A stretch of 7,180 nt of DNA from Gallionella sp. UBA6045 (GTDB lineage: Bacteria; Pseudomonadota; Gammaproteobacteria; Burkholderiales; Gallionellaceae). The stretch is taken from positions 36,083 to 43,262 of the forward strand of contig DIYV01000079.1 in the NCBI GenBank assembly GCA_002429165.1, given 5' to 3'. Below, piece by piece: positions 1 through 5,016 of the stretch. Position 1 is the stretch's first letter. Each line of letters opens with the position of its first letter. The translations under genes and the position numbers were made by a program. The notes beneath the pieces are model-generated. The model was not told the origin of the DNA. It ran no database searches and worked only from the letters and a program-made list of their open reading frames with translations.

Positions 1-95
1 GGATCTTCTGAAAACACCGTGGCATCTTCCATCACACCCTGTTTCAGTCGCACACAGTGACCGTCTTTCAAATCTATCGCAGGAATAATCAGCAT
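1..95 (-). CDS. hisA: HisA, phosphoribosylformimino-5-aminoimidazole carboxamide ribotide isomerase (N-terminal fragment)
   Basis: Only the first 31 codons are present; the gene runs off the left edge. HisA is a cytoplasmic TIM-barrel isomerase that opens the ProFAR ribose to PRFAR, the substrate of HisH/HisF. The visible N-terminus begins [12 protein letters not shown] and continues CVRLKQG, the hallmark first beta strand and loop of HisA. The Asp in AIDLKDG (residue 8) is the expected catalytic aspartate of beta strand 1. The ATG lies 16 nt after the hisH stop, in the same operon. No convincing Shine-Dalgarno is visible in the short gap, so translation may depend on coupling with hisH (inference). 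HisF, a paralogous barrel, is the main alternative, but its start differs (typically LAKRIIPCLD), so HisA is preferred. Confidence 0.93.
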   Translation of the reverse strand, partial: MLIIPAIDLKDGHCVRLKQGVMEDATVFSED

Positions 96-111
96 GGCAG
101 TATGTTAAAAG

Positions 112-744
112 TTAAGGATTCCATTGCATAAAGTTTTGCAGCAGTTTAAGCCCGTCGGTCTGGCTTTTTTCCGGATGAAATTGCACCCCAAACAAATTAT
201 CTTTTGCCACCGCGCACACAAATGATTGCGGGTATTGACTGGTCGCCTGCACCAATGAGGCATCTTGCGGTTGCACATAGTAGCTATGCACAAAATAAAA
301 GCGCGCATCCTGCTCTATGCCATTCCACATCGGGTGTTGCACATGATGTACCTGATTCCAGCCCATGTGCGGCACCTTGAGTTTATTGCCCTGCGCATCG
401 TGCATATTACTGGCAAAGCGCACCACCGTCCCGCGCAAAATCCCCAGCCCGGCCACATCACCCTCGGTACTGTGTTCGAACAGCATTTGCAGGCCGATGC
501 AGATGCCGAGAAAAGGCTTGTTGCGTGCAGCCAGCAAAACGGCATCACGCAAACCGCGCGCATCCAGCTCGCGCATACAGTCTGGCATCGCGCCCTGTCC
601 GGGGAATACCACGCGCCTGGCATTTGCAATTGTTTTAGCGTCATCCGTGACGACAATTTCCGCCTTGGGAGCCACTTTGTGCAGGGCCTGTTCGACCGAG
701 CGCAAGTTGCCCATACCGTAATCGACTACCGCAACATCAACCAT
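112..744 (-). CDS. hisH: HisH, glutaminase subunit of imidazole glycerol phosphate synthase
   Basis: A 210-aa class I (triad) glutamine amidotransferase of the usual HisH length. It hydrolyses glutamine and passes ammonia to HisF, which forms IGP and AICAR from PRFAR in the cytoplasm. Visible motifs: the N-terminal VVDYGMGNLRSVEQAL (7-22), PGQGAMPDC (48-56) forming the oxyanion strand, the nucleophile elbow GICIGLQ with Cys82, and VQFHPEKSQ with His190 and Glu192 completing the Cys-His-Glu triad. All catalytic residues are intact. The ATG at 744 gives the canonical HisH N-terminus. It is preceded by GAGAGG five bases upstream, and this ribosome site lies in the terminal inverted repeat of an adjacent repeat element. 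The gene is followed after 16 nt by hisA; hisF would be expected beyond the window. Confidence 0.98.
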   Translation of the reverse strand: MVDVAVVDYGMGNLRSVEQALHKVAPKAEIVVTDDAKTIANARRVVFPGQGAMPDCMRELDARGLRDAVLLAARNKPFLGICIGLQMLFEHSTEGDVAGLGILRGTVVRFASNMHDAQGNKLKVPHMGWNQVHHVQHPMWNGIEQDARFYFVHSYYVQPQDASLVQATSQYPQSFVCAVAKDNLFGVQFHPEKSQTDGLKLLQNFMQWNP

Positions 745-755
745 GGGAACCTCTC
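745..755 (-). promoter_or_regulatory. hisH ribosome binding site inside a terminal inverted repeat
   Basis: Read on the minus strand, GAGAGG (750-755) is followed by a 5-nt spacer, TTCCC, and then the hisH ATG (744-742). The same bases form the left terminal inverted repeat of the element at 742-947, so hisH appears to be translated from a site that the repeat element carries. The Shine-Dalgarno match is visible; the functional claim is inference. Confidence 0.6.
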
Positions 756-796
756 AAAATCCACATTTCATCCCAACTGATAAACTACTAGCCATT

Positions 797-829
797 CGAC
801 TAAGCTGTCAAAAGACGACAGCCAAGTCG
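797..829. repeat. Hairpin I of the hisB-hisH element
   Basis: CGACT (797-801) and GCTGTC (804-809) pair with GACAGC (817-822) and AGTCG (825-829). This gives 11 base pairs interrupted by a 2x2 internal loop and closed by a 7-nt loop. It lies in the transcribed spacer between hisB and hisH and would form in the operon mRNA. Confidence 0.7.
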
Positions 830-845
830 CTGGTTATGCTGCGTT

Positions 846-904
846 GCGGGAAAAATTTCTTGCTTACATATCCAACATATGCGGCGCGGCGAAATTTTTC
901 CCGC
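846..904. repeat. Hairpin II of the hisB-hisH element (14-bp perfect stem)
   Basis: GCGGGAAAAATTTC (846-859) is the exact reverse complement of GAAATTTTTCCCGC (891-904), separated by 31 nt. Within the loop, CATAT (867-871) and ATATG (877-881) can form a smaller nested stem. It lacks a following U tract in either direction, so it is not a standard intrinsic terminator. It could be an RNA-processing or pausing structure in the hisB-hisH mRNA (inference). Confidence 0.75.
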
Positions 905-953
905 GCCTTGCATTTGGGCGAACTCTGAATTTTTAGAGGCTCCCATGATGGAT

Positions 954-1541
954 TTATAGCGTGCCTTTGGTGGAAGGCATCACGCCGGCCATACGCGGAT
1001 CCAGCTCCAACGCCATGCGCAGCGCGCGGCCAAATGCCTTGAAAATGGTCTCGGCCTGATGGTGGGCATTCCCGCCCGCCAGATTATCGACATGCACGGT
1101 CACCAGTGCATGATTGACGAAACCCTGAAAGAACTCCTTGATGAGATCCACATCAAATTCGCCGACATTGCCACGCACAAATTCGCAATTGAACACCAGG
1201 CCGGGACGGCCGGATATATCCAGCACCACGCGGGACAATGCCTCATCCAAAGGTATGTAGGAATGACCGTAGCGGCGCAAACCTTTCTTGTCGCCAACCG
1301 CCTGATTGAAAGCCTGGCCCAGCGTGATGCCGATATCTTCGACGGTGTGATGCGCATCGATGTGCAGATCCCCCTTGGCCATAATATTCAAATCCAGCAA
1401 ACCGTGCCGGGCGATCTGGTCCATCATGTGATCGAGAAACGGCAGTCCGGTATCAAACCTGGACTTGCCGCTGCCGTCCAGATTCAATTCAATGTTGATC
1501 TGGGTTTCCAGGGTATTGCGTGAAACTTTCGTGCTGCGCAT
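954..1541 (-). CDS. hisB: HisB, imidazoleglycerol-phosphate dehydratase (monofunctional)
   Basis: A 195-aa monofunctional IGP dehydratase of typical length, without the N-terminal histidinol-phosphatase domain found in enterobacterial HisB. It dehydrates IGP to imidazole-acetol phosphate, the substrate of HisC encoded just upstream. The enzyme is a Mn-dependent 24-mer in the cytoplasm. Visible motifs are the internally duplicated metal-binding repeats: [13 protein letters not shown] (35-47), HHTVEDIG (64-71), [10 protein letters not shown] (141-150) and [17 protein letters not shown] (158-174). The C-terminus MPSTKGTL is the standard family ending. The start is supported by AGGA seven bases before the ATG. 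The 337-bp gap upstream carries duplicated hisC tails and the 209-bp gap downstream carries a repeat element, so cotranscription with both neighbours is likely but has been disturbed. Confidence 0.98.
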   Translation of the reverse strand: MRSTKVSRNTLETQINIELNLDGSGKSRFDTGLPFLDHMMDQIARHGLLDLNIMAKGDLHIDAHHTVEDIGITLGQAFNQAVGDKKGLRRYGHSYIPLDEALSRVVLDISGRPGLVFNCEFVRGNVGEFDVDLIKEFFQGFVNHALVTVHVDNLAGGNAHHQAETIFKAFGRALRMALELDPRMAGVMPSTKGTL

Positions 1542-1597
1542 GATTTGGTCCTATGCGGATTGAATAATGGTTTGCTGCAATTTTCCATGAAGCGTTC

Positions 1598-1625
1598 ATT
1601 CTAGCTCAGGCTAACCCAATGGTAA
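1598..1625 (-). promoter_or_regulatory. Weak candidate sigma-70 promoter for hisB
   Basis: On the minus strand TTACCA (1625-1620) and TAGAAT (1603-1598) are separated by 16 bp, about 55 bp upstream of the hisB ATG. The -10 box matches 5 of 6 consensus bases and the -35 box 4 of 6. The -35 box falls at the edge of the outermost hisC-tail copy, so the duplication may have placed or preserved it. Chance matches of this quality are common. Confidence 0.2.
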
Positions 1626-1692
1626 GCCCGCACTGAAACTCACTCAGCCTCATCAATACTTTCCTTCAGTGCAATCATAAACCGTTCGTTTT
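1621..1692 (-). repeat. hisC-tail copy 1 (diverged)
   Basis: A 72-bp copy of the hisC 3' end, differing from the other two copies at about a dozen positions. Read in the hisC frame it gives [16 protein letters not shown] followed by TGA (1640-1642), against [16 protein letters not shown] in hisC itself. Three codon differences are synonymous (Leu, Lys and Ser codons), one gives Asp for His and one gives Ala for Thr. This pattern suggests divergence while still coding, or derivation from a related allele, rather than random decay of a recent duplicate. A 53-codon reading frame (1801-1640) starts at an ATG in copy 2 and ends with this tail. It is probably a relic, not a gene. Confidence 0.85.
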
Positions 1693-1709
1693 GGTTCCGA
1701 CATAACCTG
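1693..1709 (-). repeat. 17-bp joint sequence upstream of hisC-tail copy 1
   Basis: On the minus strand this reads CAGGTTATGTCGGAACC and runs directly into copy 1. The same 17 bp precedes copy 2 (1841-1857) but not the genuine hisC tail. It contains a 4-bp dyad, GGTT/AACC, around 7 nt. Together with the first 25 bp of the tail it makes a 42-bp exact repeat (1668-1709 and 1816-1857). It marks the recombination junction. Confidence 0.8.
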
Positions 1710-1765
1710 TGCGTGATTGTTGCCACTTTAGTGGCTTTACAACCACGGCCTCCTCCTTGCGGGGA
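1710..1765 (-). other. Hairpin-rich spacer between hisC-tail copies 1 and 2
   Basis: This stretch of about 56 bp is unique within the array. GCCAC (1722-1726) and GTGGC (1731-1735) form a perfect 5-bp stem around TTTA, and a second overlapping GTGG/CCAC pairing is possible. A further CTCC/GGAG pairing around TTGC lies near 1752-1765. No coding signal is visible. The shape recalls the subterminal hairpins of IS200/IS605-type ends, but that resemblance is only speculative. Confidence 0.4.
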
Positions 1766-1840
1766 GAAGGTTAGTCTCCGCCGAAACTCACTCTGTCTCA
1801 TGAATGCTTTCTTTTAGTGCAATCATAAACCGTTCGTTTT
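1766..1840 (-). repeat. hisC-tail copy 2 (identical to the hisC 3' end)
   Basis: A 75-bp sequence identical to 1857-1931, offset by 91 bp. It contains the last 16 sense codons of hisC, the TGA (1788-1790) and 22 bp of downstream sequence. Because 91 is not a multiple of 3, the copy lies in a different frame from hisC. It is nevertheless open from an ATG at 1892 inside hisC, giving a 34-codon frame (1892-1788) ending in the same residues as HisC. The perfect identity indicates a recent duplication or ongoing gene conversion. Confidence 0.95.
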
Positions 1841-1857
1841 GGTTCCGACATAACCTG
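1841..1857 (-). repeat. 17-bp joint sequence between hisC and tail copy 2
   Basis: This is identical to 1693-1709 and reads CAGGTTATGTCGGAACC on the minus strand. Its last base overlaps the repeat boundary at 1857. It replaces the hisC codons that would normally precede the tail (…TPDE), so copy 2 is a joined fragment and not a simple extension of the gene. Confidence 0.8.
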
Positions 1858-1931
1858 AAGGTTAGTCTCCGCCGAAACTCACTCTGTCTCATGAATGCTT
1901 TCTTTTAGTGCAATCATAAACCGTTCGTTTT
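1857..1931 (-). repeat. hisC-tail copy 3 (the genuine hisC 3' end and 22 bp beyond)
   Basis: This is the repeat unit in its native place at the end of hisC, including the TGA at 1879-1881. It is identical to 1766-1840 over 75 bp. The ATG at 1892-1890 overlaps the hisC stop out of frame and opens the frame that reads through copy 2. Confidence 0.9.
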
Positions 1932-3018
1932 CATCTGGTGTACCTACGGTTACACGCAAACAGTGTTGCAGCATCGGATGCCCGCCATCCAGGTTCTTGA
2001 TCAGCACGCCGCGCTGCTTCAGGCCGTTGAACACCGCAGTTCCATTCGCCACACGGAACAGCAGGAAATTCGCCTCGCTCGGGTAAACCTTTACAGCAGC
2101 GATTTCATTCAACTGCTGGTACAATTTTGCACGATCCCGCTTGATTTGTTCAGCTTGCTGCAGCAATACCTCGTGATGCTGCAGCAGTTTCCCTGCAACC
2201 AATTGCGTCAATACGCCCACATTATACGGCAAGCGCAGCTTTTCCAACTGTTCCAGCCAAGCCGCGCTGCCTGCAAGAAAACCGAGGCGCAACCCGGCCA
2301 TGCCGAGCTTGGAAAAAGTACGCATCACCAGCAGATTCGGATAGCTCGCCAGGTGCGGAATAAAACTATCACTGGCAAAGGCATAATAAGCCTCATCCAG
2401 CACGACCAGACCGGGCGATGACTGGATGATCTGCGCCACAGCATCCGCCGGGAATAAATTGCCTGTGGGATTGTTCGGGTAAGCCAGAAACACCAGGGCT
2501 GGTTGTTCGCGTCGTATCGCCGCGAGAATCGCGGGCAAATCCAGCGAAAAATCCGCAGCGCCCGAATTGGCCAATCCGGAATCGGCTGCCCCAGAATCGG
2601 ACGTCAGTGGCACACCCACATAACGCATCCCGGTGAAAATCGCGATCATCCTGTACATCACGAACGACGGCTCAACACTCAACAGCGTCGCGCCGGGTTT
2701 ATTTAACGCCAAAGCCAGCAACTGGATCAACTCATCCGAACCGTTGCCGAGCAACAACTCCATTCCCTGCGGCAAACCCGTCGCGGCACGGATTTGTTCC
2801 TTGAGTGAGGCGGCACCGGGATCGGGATAGCGGTTGATGGCCGCTGCAGCGACCGCCTCGGCGATTTCACCGCGCAATACGGGCGGCACAAGATAGGGGT
2901 TCTCCATCGCATCCAGCTTGATGTAGCCGGAGCTGTCCGGCACATGGTAAGCGTGCAGATCGAGTACTTCCTGGCGCAGCAATGTGCCAGCGAGAGAAGA
3001 TGCCGAAATGGAAGACAT
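1879..3018 (-). CDS. hisC: HisC, histidinol-phosphate aminotransferase
   Basis: A 379-aa PLP-dependent fold-type I aminotransferase that transaminates imidazole-acetol phosphate with glutamate to give L-histidinol phosphate. Visible motifs: KLDAMENPY (34-42) near the N-terminus, [13 protein letters not shown] (64-76), LGNGSDELI (90-98), [11 protein letters not shown] (179-189), LDEAYYAF (207-214) whose Asp contacts the PLP ring nitrogen, the Schiff-base lysine Lys237 in [15 protein letters not shown] with Arg244, and the substrate carboxylate Arg355 in [14 protein letters not shown]. All are intact. A three-fold pentapeptide-like insertion lies at residues 141-155. The ATG at 3018 is the only in-frame start after a stop upstream, but it has no clear Shine-Dalgarno. 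The last 16 codons are duplicated twice downstream. The next gene, hisB, follows after 337 bp. Confidence 0.97.
   Translation of the reverse strand: MSSISASSLAGTLLRQEVLDLHAYHVPDSSGYIKLDAMENPYLVPPVLRGEIAEAVAAAAINRYPDPGAASLKEQIRAATGLPQGMELLLGNGSDELIQLLALALNKPGATLLSVEPSFVMYRMIAIFTGMRYVGVPLTSDSGAADSGLANSGAADFSLDLPAILAAIRREQPALVFLAYPNNPTGNLFPADAVAQIIQSSPGLVVLDEAYYAFASDSFIPHLASYPNLLVMRTFSKLGMAGLRLGFLAGSAAWLEQLEKLRLPYNVGVLTQLVAGKLLQHHEVLLQQAEQIKRDRAKLYQQLNEIAAVKVYPSEANFLLFRVANGTAVFNGLKQRGVLIKNLDGGHPMLQHCLRVTVGTPDENERFMIALKESIHETE
2554..2598 (-). repeat. In-frame 15-bp x 3 imperfect repeat within hisC
   Basis: Residues 141-155 read [15 protein letters not shown] and are followed by D. The DNA comprises three 15-bp units beginning GATTC, GATTC and AATTC. 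The repeat sits between the conserved PLTS strand and FSLDLPAI, at a surface loop of the large domain, away from the catalytic residues. It looks like a slippage expansion tolerated by the fold. Confidence 0.75.
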
Positions 3019-3112
3019 GAAACAAAATAAAACGTAATAAAAACAGCTCGGAGCTTATCACATAAGGCGATCCGGAAAACTCTAAAAAACCAGATTCCGC
3101 CTTTCCCCATTC
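3019..3112 (-). promoter_or_regulatory. hisC leader / kinase 3' spacer
   Basis: This 94-bp gap separates the kinase stop from the hisC ATG. The part next to hisC is very T-rich on the minus strand (TTTTTATTACGTTTTATTTTG) and lacks a purine-rich ribosome site. An imperfect dyad around 3065-3100 (GGCG…CGCC on the minus strand) surrounds a T run but is not a convincing terminator. No clear promoter hexamers were found. Confidence 0.25.
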
Positions 3113-4789
3113 TCATCTGTTATCCCGCAACTCGAAGCACACTTCCCCCGCATGATTGCTGATCAACGTCAATCGGTAATCCAGCTGCTTTGCCCAACGC
3201 GCAGCCTGATACAGGCCTATCCCAAAACCATGTTCAGAGAGGATCACATCGTGCAACAGTTTCGCGGCTATGCTTTCCGGTATCGCGACACCGCTGTCGC
3301 AGACAGTTATGCGCACCGGCTCAAGCCGGATTTCCACGGAGATAGCGATGCCCGGTTCGGTTTGGCGTTTTCTCAGCGCGTTATCGATCAGATTGTCGAT
3401 GGCGCAATCGAGCAGGGCAGCGGGAATGATGTTGTCCGGCAAGCCATTGGGCTCGCGCCAGCGAATAAGCTGATGCTGGTTGCGCAGCCGCAGGTTGTCC
3501 CACCATGCATTCAGGGCAAGCTGCGCAGTTTCGTTTTCAATATGCGGCTGCTGGAGCTTGAGCAAAGTCATTTCGATGCGATGGGAGAGCAACGGGAGTT
3601 GCTGTTGCAACAATTGCTGTGCCCGTTTTTCGCTGCTTTGTGCAATGGCGGTAAGCGAGAGCAGCGATTGCAGCATGTTTTTCAAGTCGTGGGTGAGACG
3701 CGACCCGGTCTCGTACACAGCCTGCAAACGCGTGATGTCGCGCAGGCTTTGCTCGCGCTGTTTGGCCTGATAAAAATAGCCGATCAATTGCACCAGCAGG
3801 TGTATATGCAACAGCAGGGTGGGGTTGAGCGCTTGTCTGGCATACAGCGTCAGGCGCAATCCGCGTTCCTGCACCACCGCAGCATGTTCGCTGATTTGTC
3901 CGAGTTGTCCTGTTTCGTCGGGCGATTGCCAGGACAAACCCGACAACCACGGAAAATCCGCCAGCAAGGCAACGGCTCGGCGCAGATACGACGCCGCATC
4001 GGGCTCGCGCTGAACCGACTCGGTCAACTGGGCGAGCCAACCCTCAAACGGTGTGCCGACATTCAACAGATAGCGCGAAAATATCGCCTGCAGGCCGCTG
4101 AAACCAAAGCGCGGATTCCACAACACACCGAACGCCAGCAATATCAATCCAGCCAAAAACAGGGTGCGCAACAGGGCGTCCAGATAATCCTGTTGCCCCA
4201 GAGTCATGAAGGCGAGGCTGCCGAGCATCACCAGAGTCAGCAACATGAACAGCAACAAGCTGTAGATGAAGTCCACCGTCTGGGTATTTTCGCTCAGCTC
4301 CTTGCTGGCCGGAAGGACCGTCATGGCCAGCAGCAACACCGGCAGCACATACCATATCAGGATGCTCCCGACACCCATGGTGTATTGTGCAGCAAATAAA
4401 TTCGGCACCACCCAGAGCAACAACACCGCGAGCAGGTAGACCATCACCCCCAGGTATAACAGGCGAGACCAGCGGTCGTGAAACACGAATATGCGCGCGC
4501 CAACCAGGCCAAACAGCCCGGTCAGCCAGAATGCGACTGTCCACCAGTTCAGGAAGAACAGCTCCGCCACCGCCGCCAGTCCGATGAAGACGACCGCGCT
4601 GCGTCCAACCCTGTGTTCTCCGCGCCACAACGGTTGCCAAAGCAGGAACAAGCCGAAGTGGGTAATCAGCAGCGGATGCACCCAGGGGCTGTCCACGCCG
4701 AGCAGCAACGCACCGTGCAATAACCAGAGCATCGCCAGCAACAACCAGCGGCTATTATTTAAATATTTAACAATAATCTGCGTCAGCAT
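3113..4789 (-). CDS. Membrane sensor histidine kinase (PrsK-like architecture)
   Basis: A 558-aa membrane histidine kinase. Residues 14-222 are strongly hydrophobic and can form about eight membrane helices. Residues about 245-335 form a soluble segment (YLRRAVALLADFPWLSGLSW) resembling the degenerate GAF region of PrsK-type kinases. The dimerisation helix carries the phosphoacceptor His367 in SRLTHDLKNMLQS. The ATPase domain follows, with N-box DNLIDNALRKR (465-475), G1 DSGVAIP (498-504) and G2 GFGIGLYQAARWA (521-533), all intact. No HAMP, PAS or receiver domain is visible. HDLKN H-boxes occur in PrsK, which partners a sigma-54-type regulator in exosortase systems; that assignment is inferred and the exact subfamily is unsure. 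No response regulator is adjacent in the window. The divergent neighbour is a sigma-54-type pilin gene. No good Shine-Dalgarno precedes the ATG. Residue 1 lies just before the first membrane helix, which supports this start. Confidence 0.85.
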   Translation of the reverse strand: MLTQIIVKYLNNSRWLLLAMLWLLHGALLLGVDSPWVHPLLITHFGLFLLWQPLWRGEHRVGRSAVVFIGLAAVAELFFLNWWTVAFWLTGLFGLVGARIFVFHDRWSRLLYLGVMVYLLAVLLLWVVPNLFAAQYTMGVGSILIWYVLPVLLLAMTVLPASKELSENTQTVDFIYSLLLFMLLTLVMLGSLAFMTLGQQDYLDALLRTLFLAGLILLAFGVLWNPRFGFSGLQAIFSRYLLNVGTPFEGWLAQLTESVQREPDAASYLRRAVALLADFPWLSGLSWQSPDETGQLGQISEHAAVVQERGLRLTLYARQALNPTLLLHIHLLVQLIGYFYQAKQREQSLRDITRLQAVYETGSRLTHDLKNMLQSLLSLTAIAQSSEKRAQQLLQQQLPLLSHRIEMTLLKLQQPHIENETAQLALNAWWDNLRLRNQHQLIRWREPNGLPDNIIPAALLDCAIDNLIDNALRKRQTEPGIAISVEIRLEPVRITVCDSGVAIPESIAAKLLHDVILSEHGFGIGLYQAARWAKQLDYRLTLISNHAGEVCFELRDNR

Positions 4790-4815
4790 TTCGGCATTGC
4801 TGTGTCAATATCTCG

Positions 4816-4829
4816 TCAAAACATCTTGA
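4816..4829. promoter_or_regulatory. Candidate activator site 1 (TCAA-N6-TTGA)
   Basis: The dyad TCAA-AACATC-TTGA, preceded by CG, is centred about 137 bp upstream of the -24 element of the pilin promoter and about 33 bp upstream of the kinase ATG. A second site of the same form and spacing lies 57 bp away. It is proposed as an enhancer site for an NtrC-type activator, and it could also autoregulate the kinase. Confidence 0.45.
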
Positions 4830-4862
4830 ACCAGGTTGCACATCGTCCCCGCCCAATAAACC

Positions 4863-4870
4863 GGTATACC
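4863..4870. promoter_or_regulatory. 8-bp palindrome GGTATACC between the two activator-like sites
   Basis: A perfect 8-bp palindrome in the divergent intergenic region, three bases before the second TCAA-N6-TTGA dyad. It may be an operator half or coincidence; no known operator is recognised. Confidence 0.2.
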
Positions 4871-4872
4871 CG

Positions 4873-4886
4873 TCAAGGCAAATTGA
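4873..4886. promoter_or_regulatory. Candidate activator site 2 (TCAA-N6-TTGA)
   Basis: The dyad TCAA-GGCAAA-TTGA, again preceded by CG, is centred about 80 bp upstream of the -24 element at 4960. It shares both half-sites and the 6-nt spacing with site 1 while the spacers differ, which is what a protein-binding dyad would look like. Confidence 0.45.
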
Positions 4887-4958
4887 TTCAGCCTAATAGC
4901 TTGATTTAATTAATTTCCTGTAGCGCAGCGTGACAAAGTACTTTAGCTTGTGTAGTAT

Positions 4959-4974
4959 TGGCACAACACTTGCA
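4959..4974 (+). promoter_or_regulatory. Sigma-54 (RpoN) promoter of the prepilin gene
   Basis: TGGCAC (4959-4964), five bases, then TTGCA (4970-4974). The GG (4960-4961) and GC (4972-4973) are 10 bp apart, the canonical -24/-12 geometry. The match to TGGCAC-N5-TTGCW is essentially full. The expected transcription start is near 4985, giving a short leader of about 30 nt before the ATG at 5017. This promoter lies inside the open upstream extension of the reading frame, which argues for the downstream start. RpoN control of pilins through NtrC-type regulators such as PilR is well established. Confidence 0.85.
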
Positions 4975-5002
4975 TCAAGTACACGCACGCAATATAACAA
5001 AC

Positions 5003-5008
5003 AGGAGG
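5003..5008 (+). promoter_or_regulatory. Strong Shine-Dalgarno that fixes the prepilin start
   Basis: AGGAGG, 8 nt before the ATG at 5017. It decides the start in favour of MKRNQSGFTLIE over an upstream ATG at 4930, which would place 29 extra residues before the prepilin motif and put the sigma-54 promoter inside the gene. Confidence 0.9.
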
Positions 5009-5016
5009 TTAACACA

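Larger units (their letters stand above)
742..947. mobile_element. MITE-like intergenic element with terminal inverted repeats, between hisB and hisH
   Basis: The whole hisB-hisH gap is one structured element. The left end CATGGGAACCTCTCAAAAT (742-760) and right end ATTTTTAGAGGCTCCCATG (929-947) are inverted repeats matching at 17 of 19 positions. Inside are two hairpins, at 797-829 and 846-904. No gene of credible coding character lies inside: a 61-codon plus-strand frame spans it but shows no family features. I infer a non-autonomous, MITE-like or palindromic intergenic repeat of about 200 bp that entered the his operon. No obvious target-site duplication is visible outside the repeats, because the flanks are hisH codons on one side and the hisB stop region on the other. 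Copy number and family cannot be judged from one window. Confidence 0.6.

Noticed and set aside
265..780. A 171-codon plus-strand frame opposite hisH.
   Set aside because: It is antisense to an intact HisH with its full catalytic triad and has no family features of its own.
846..904. An intrinsic terminator between hisB and hisH.
   Set aside because: The stem is AT-rich in its core with a 31-nt loop, and no U tract follows on either strand; termination there would also cut off hisH and hisA.
743..928. A 61-codon plus-strand frame filling the hisB-hisH gap.
   Set aside because: It lies wholly inside the inverted-repeat element and its residues derive from the hairpin stems, so it is more likely a by-product of the repeat than a gene.
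1621..1931. A CRISPR array, because of regularly repeated sequence.
   Set aside because: The repeats are 72-75 bp, only three copies, derived from the hisC coding end, and the two intervening segments differ greatly in length.
3152..4399. A 415-codon open frame on the plus strand opposite the kinase gene.
   Set aside because: It is antisense to a gene with clear kinase motifs, is rich in Gln/His/Arg as expected for the mirror of a Leu-rich coding sequence, and shows no recognisable domain or ribosome site.
4930..5016. An upstream ATG that would extend the prepilin by 29 residues.
   Set aside because: It has no ribosome site, would put the sigma-54 promoter inside the coding region, and would push the prepilin cleavage motif far from the N-terminus; the ATG at 5017 has AGGAGG at ideal spacing.
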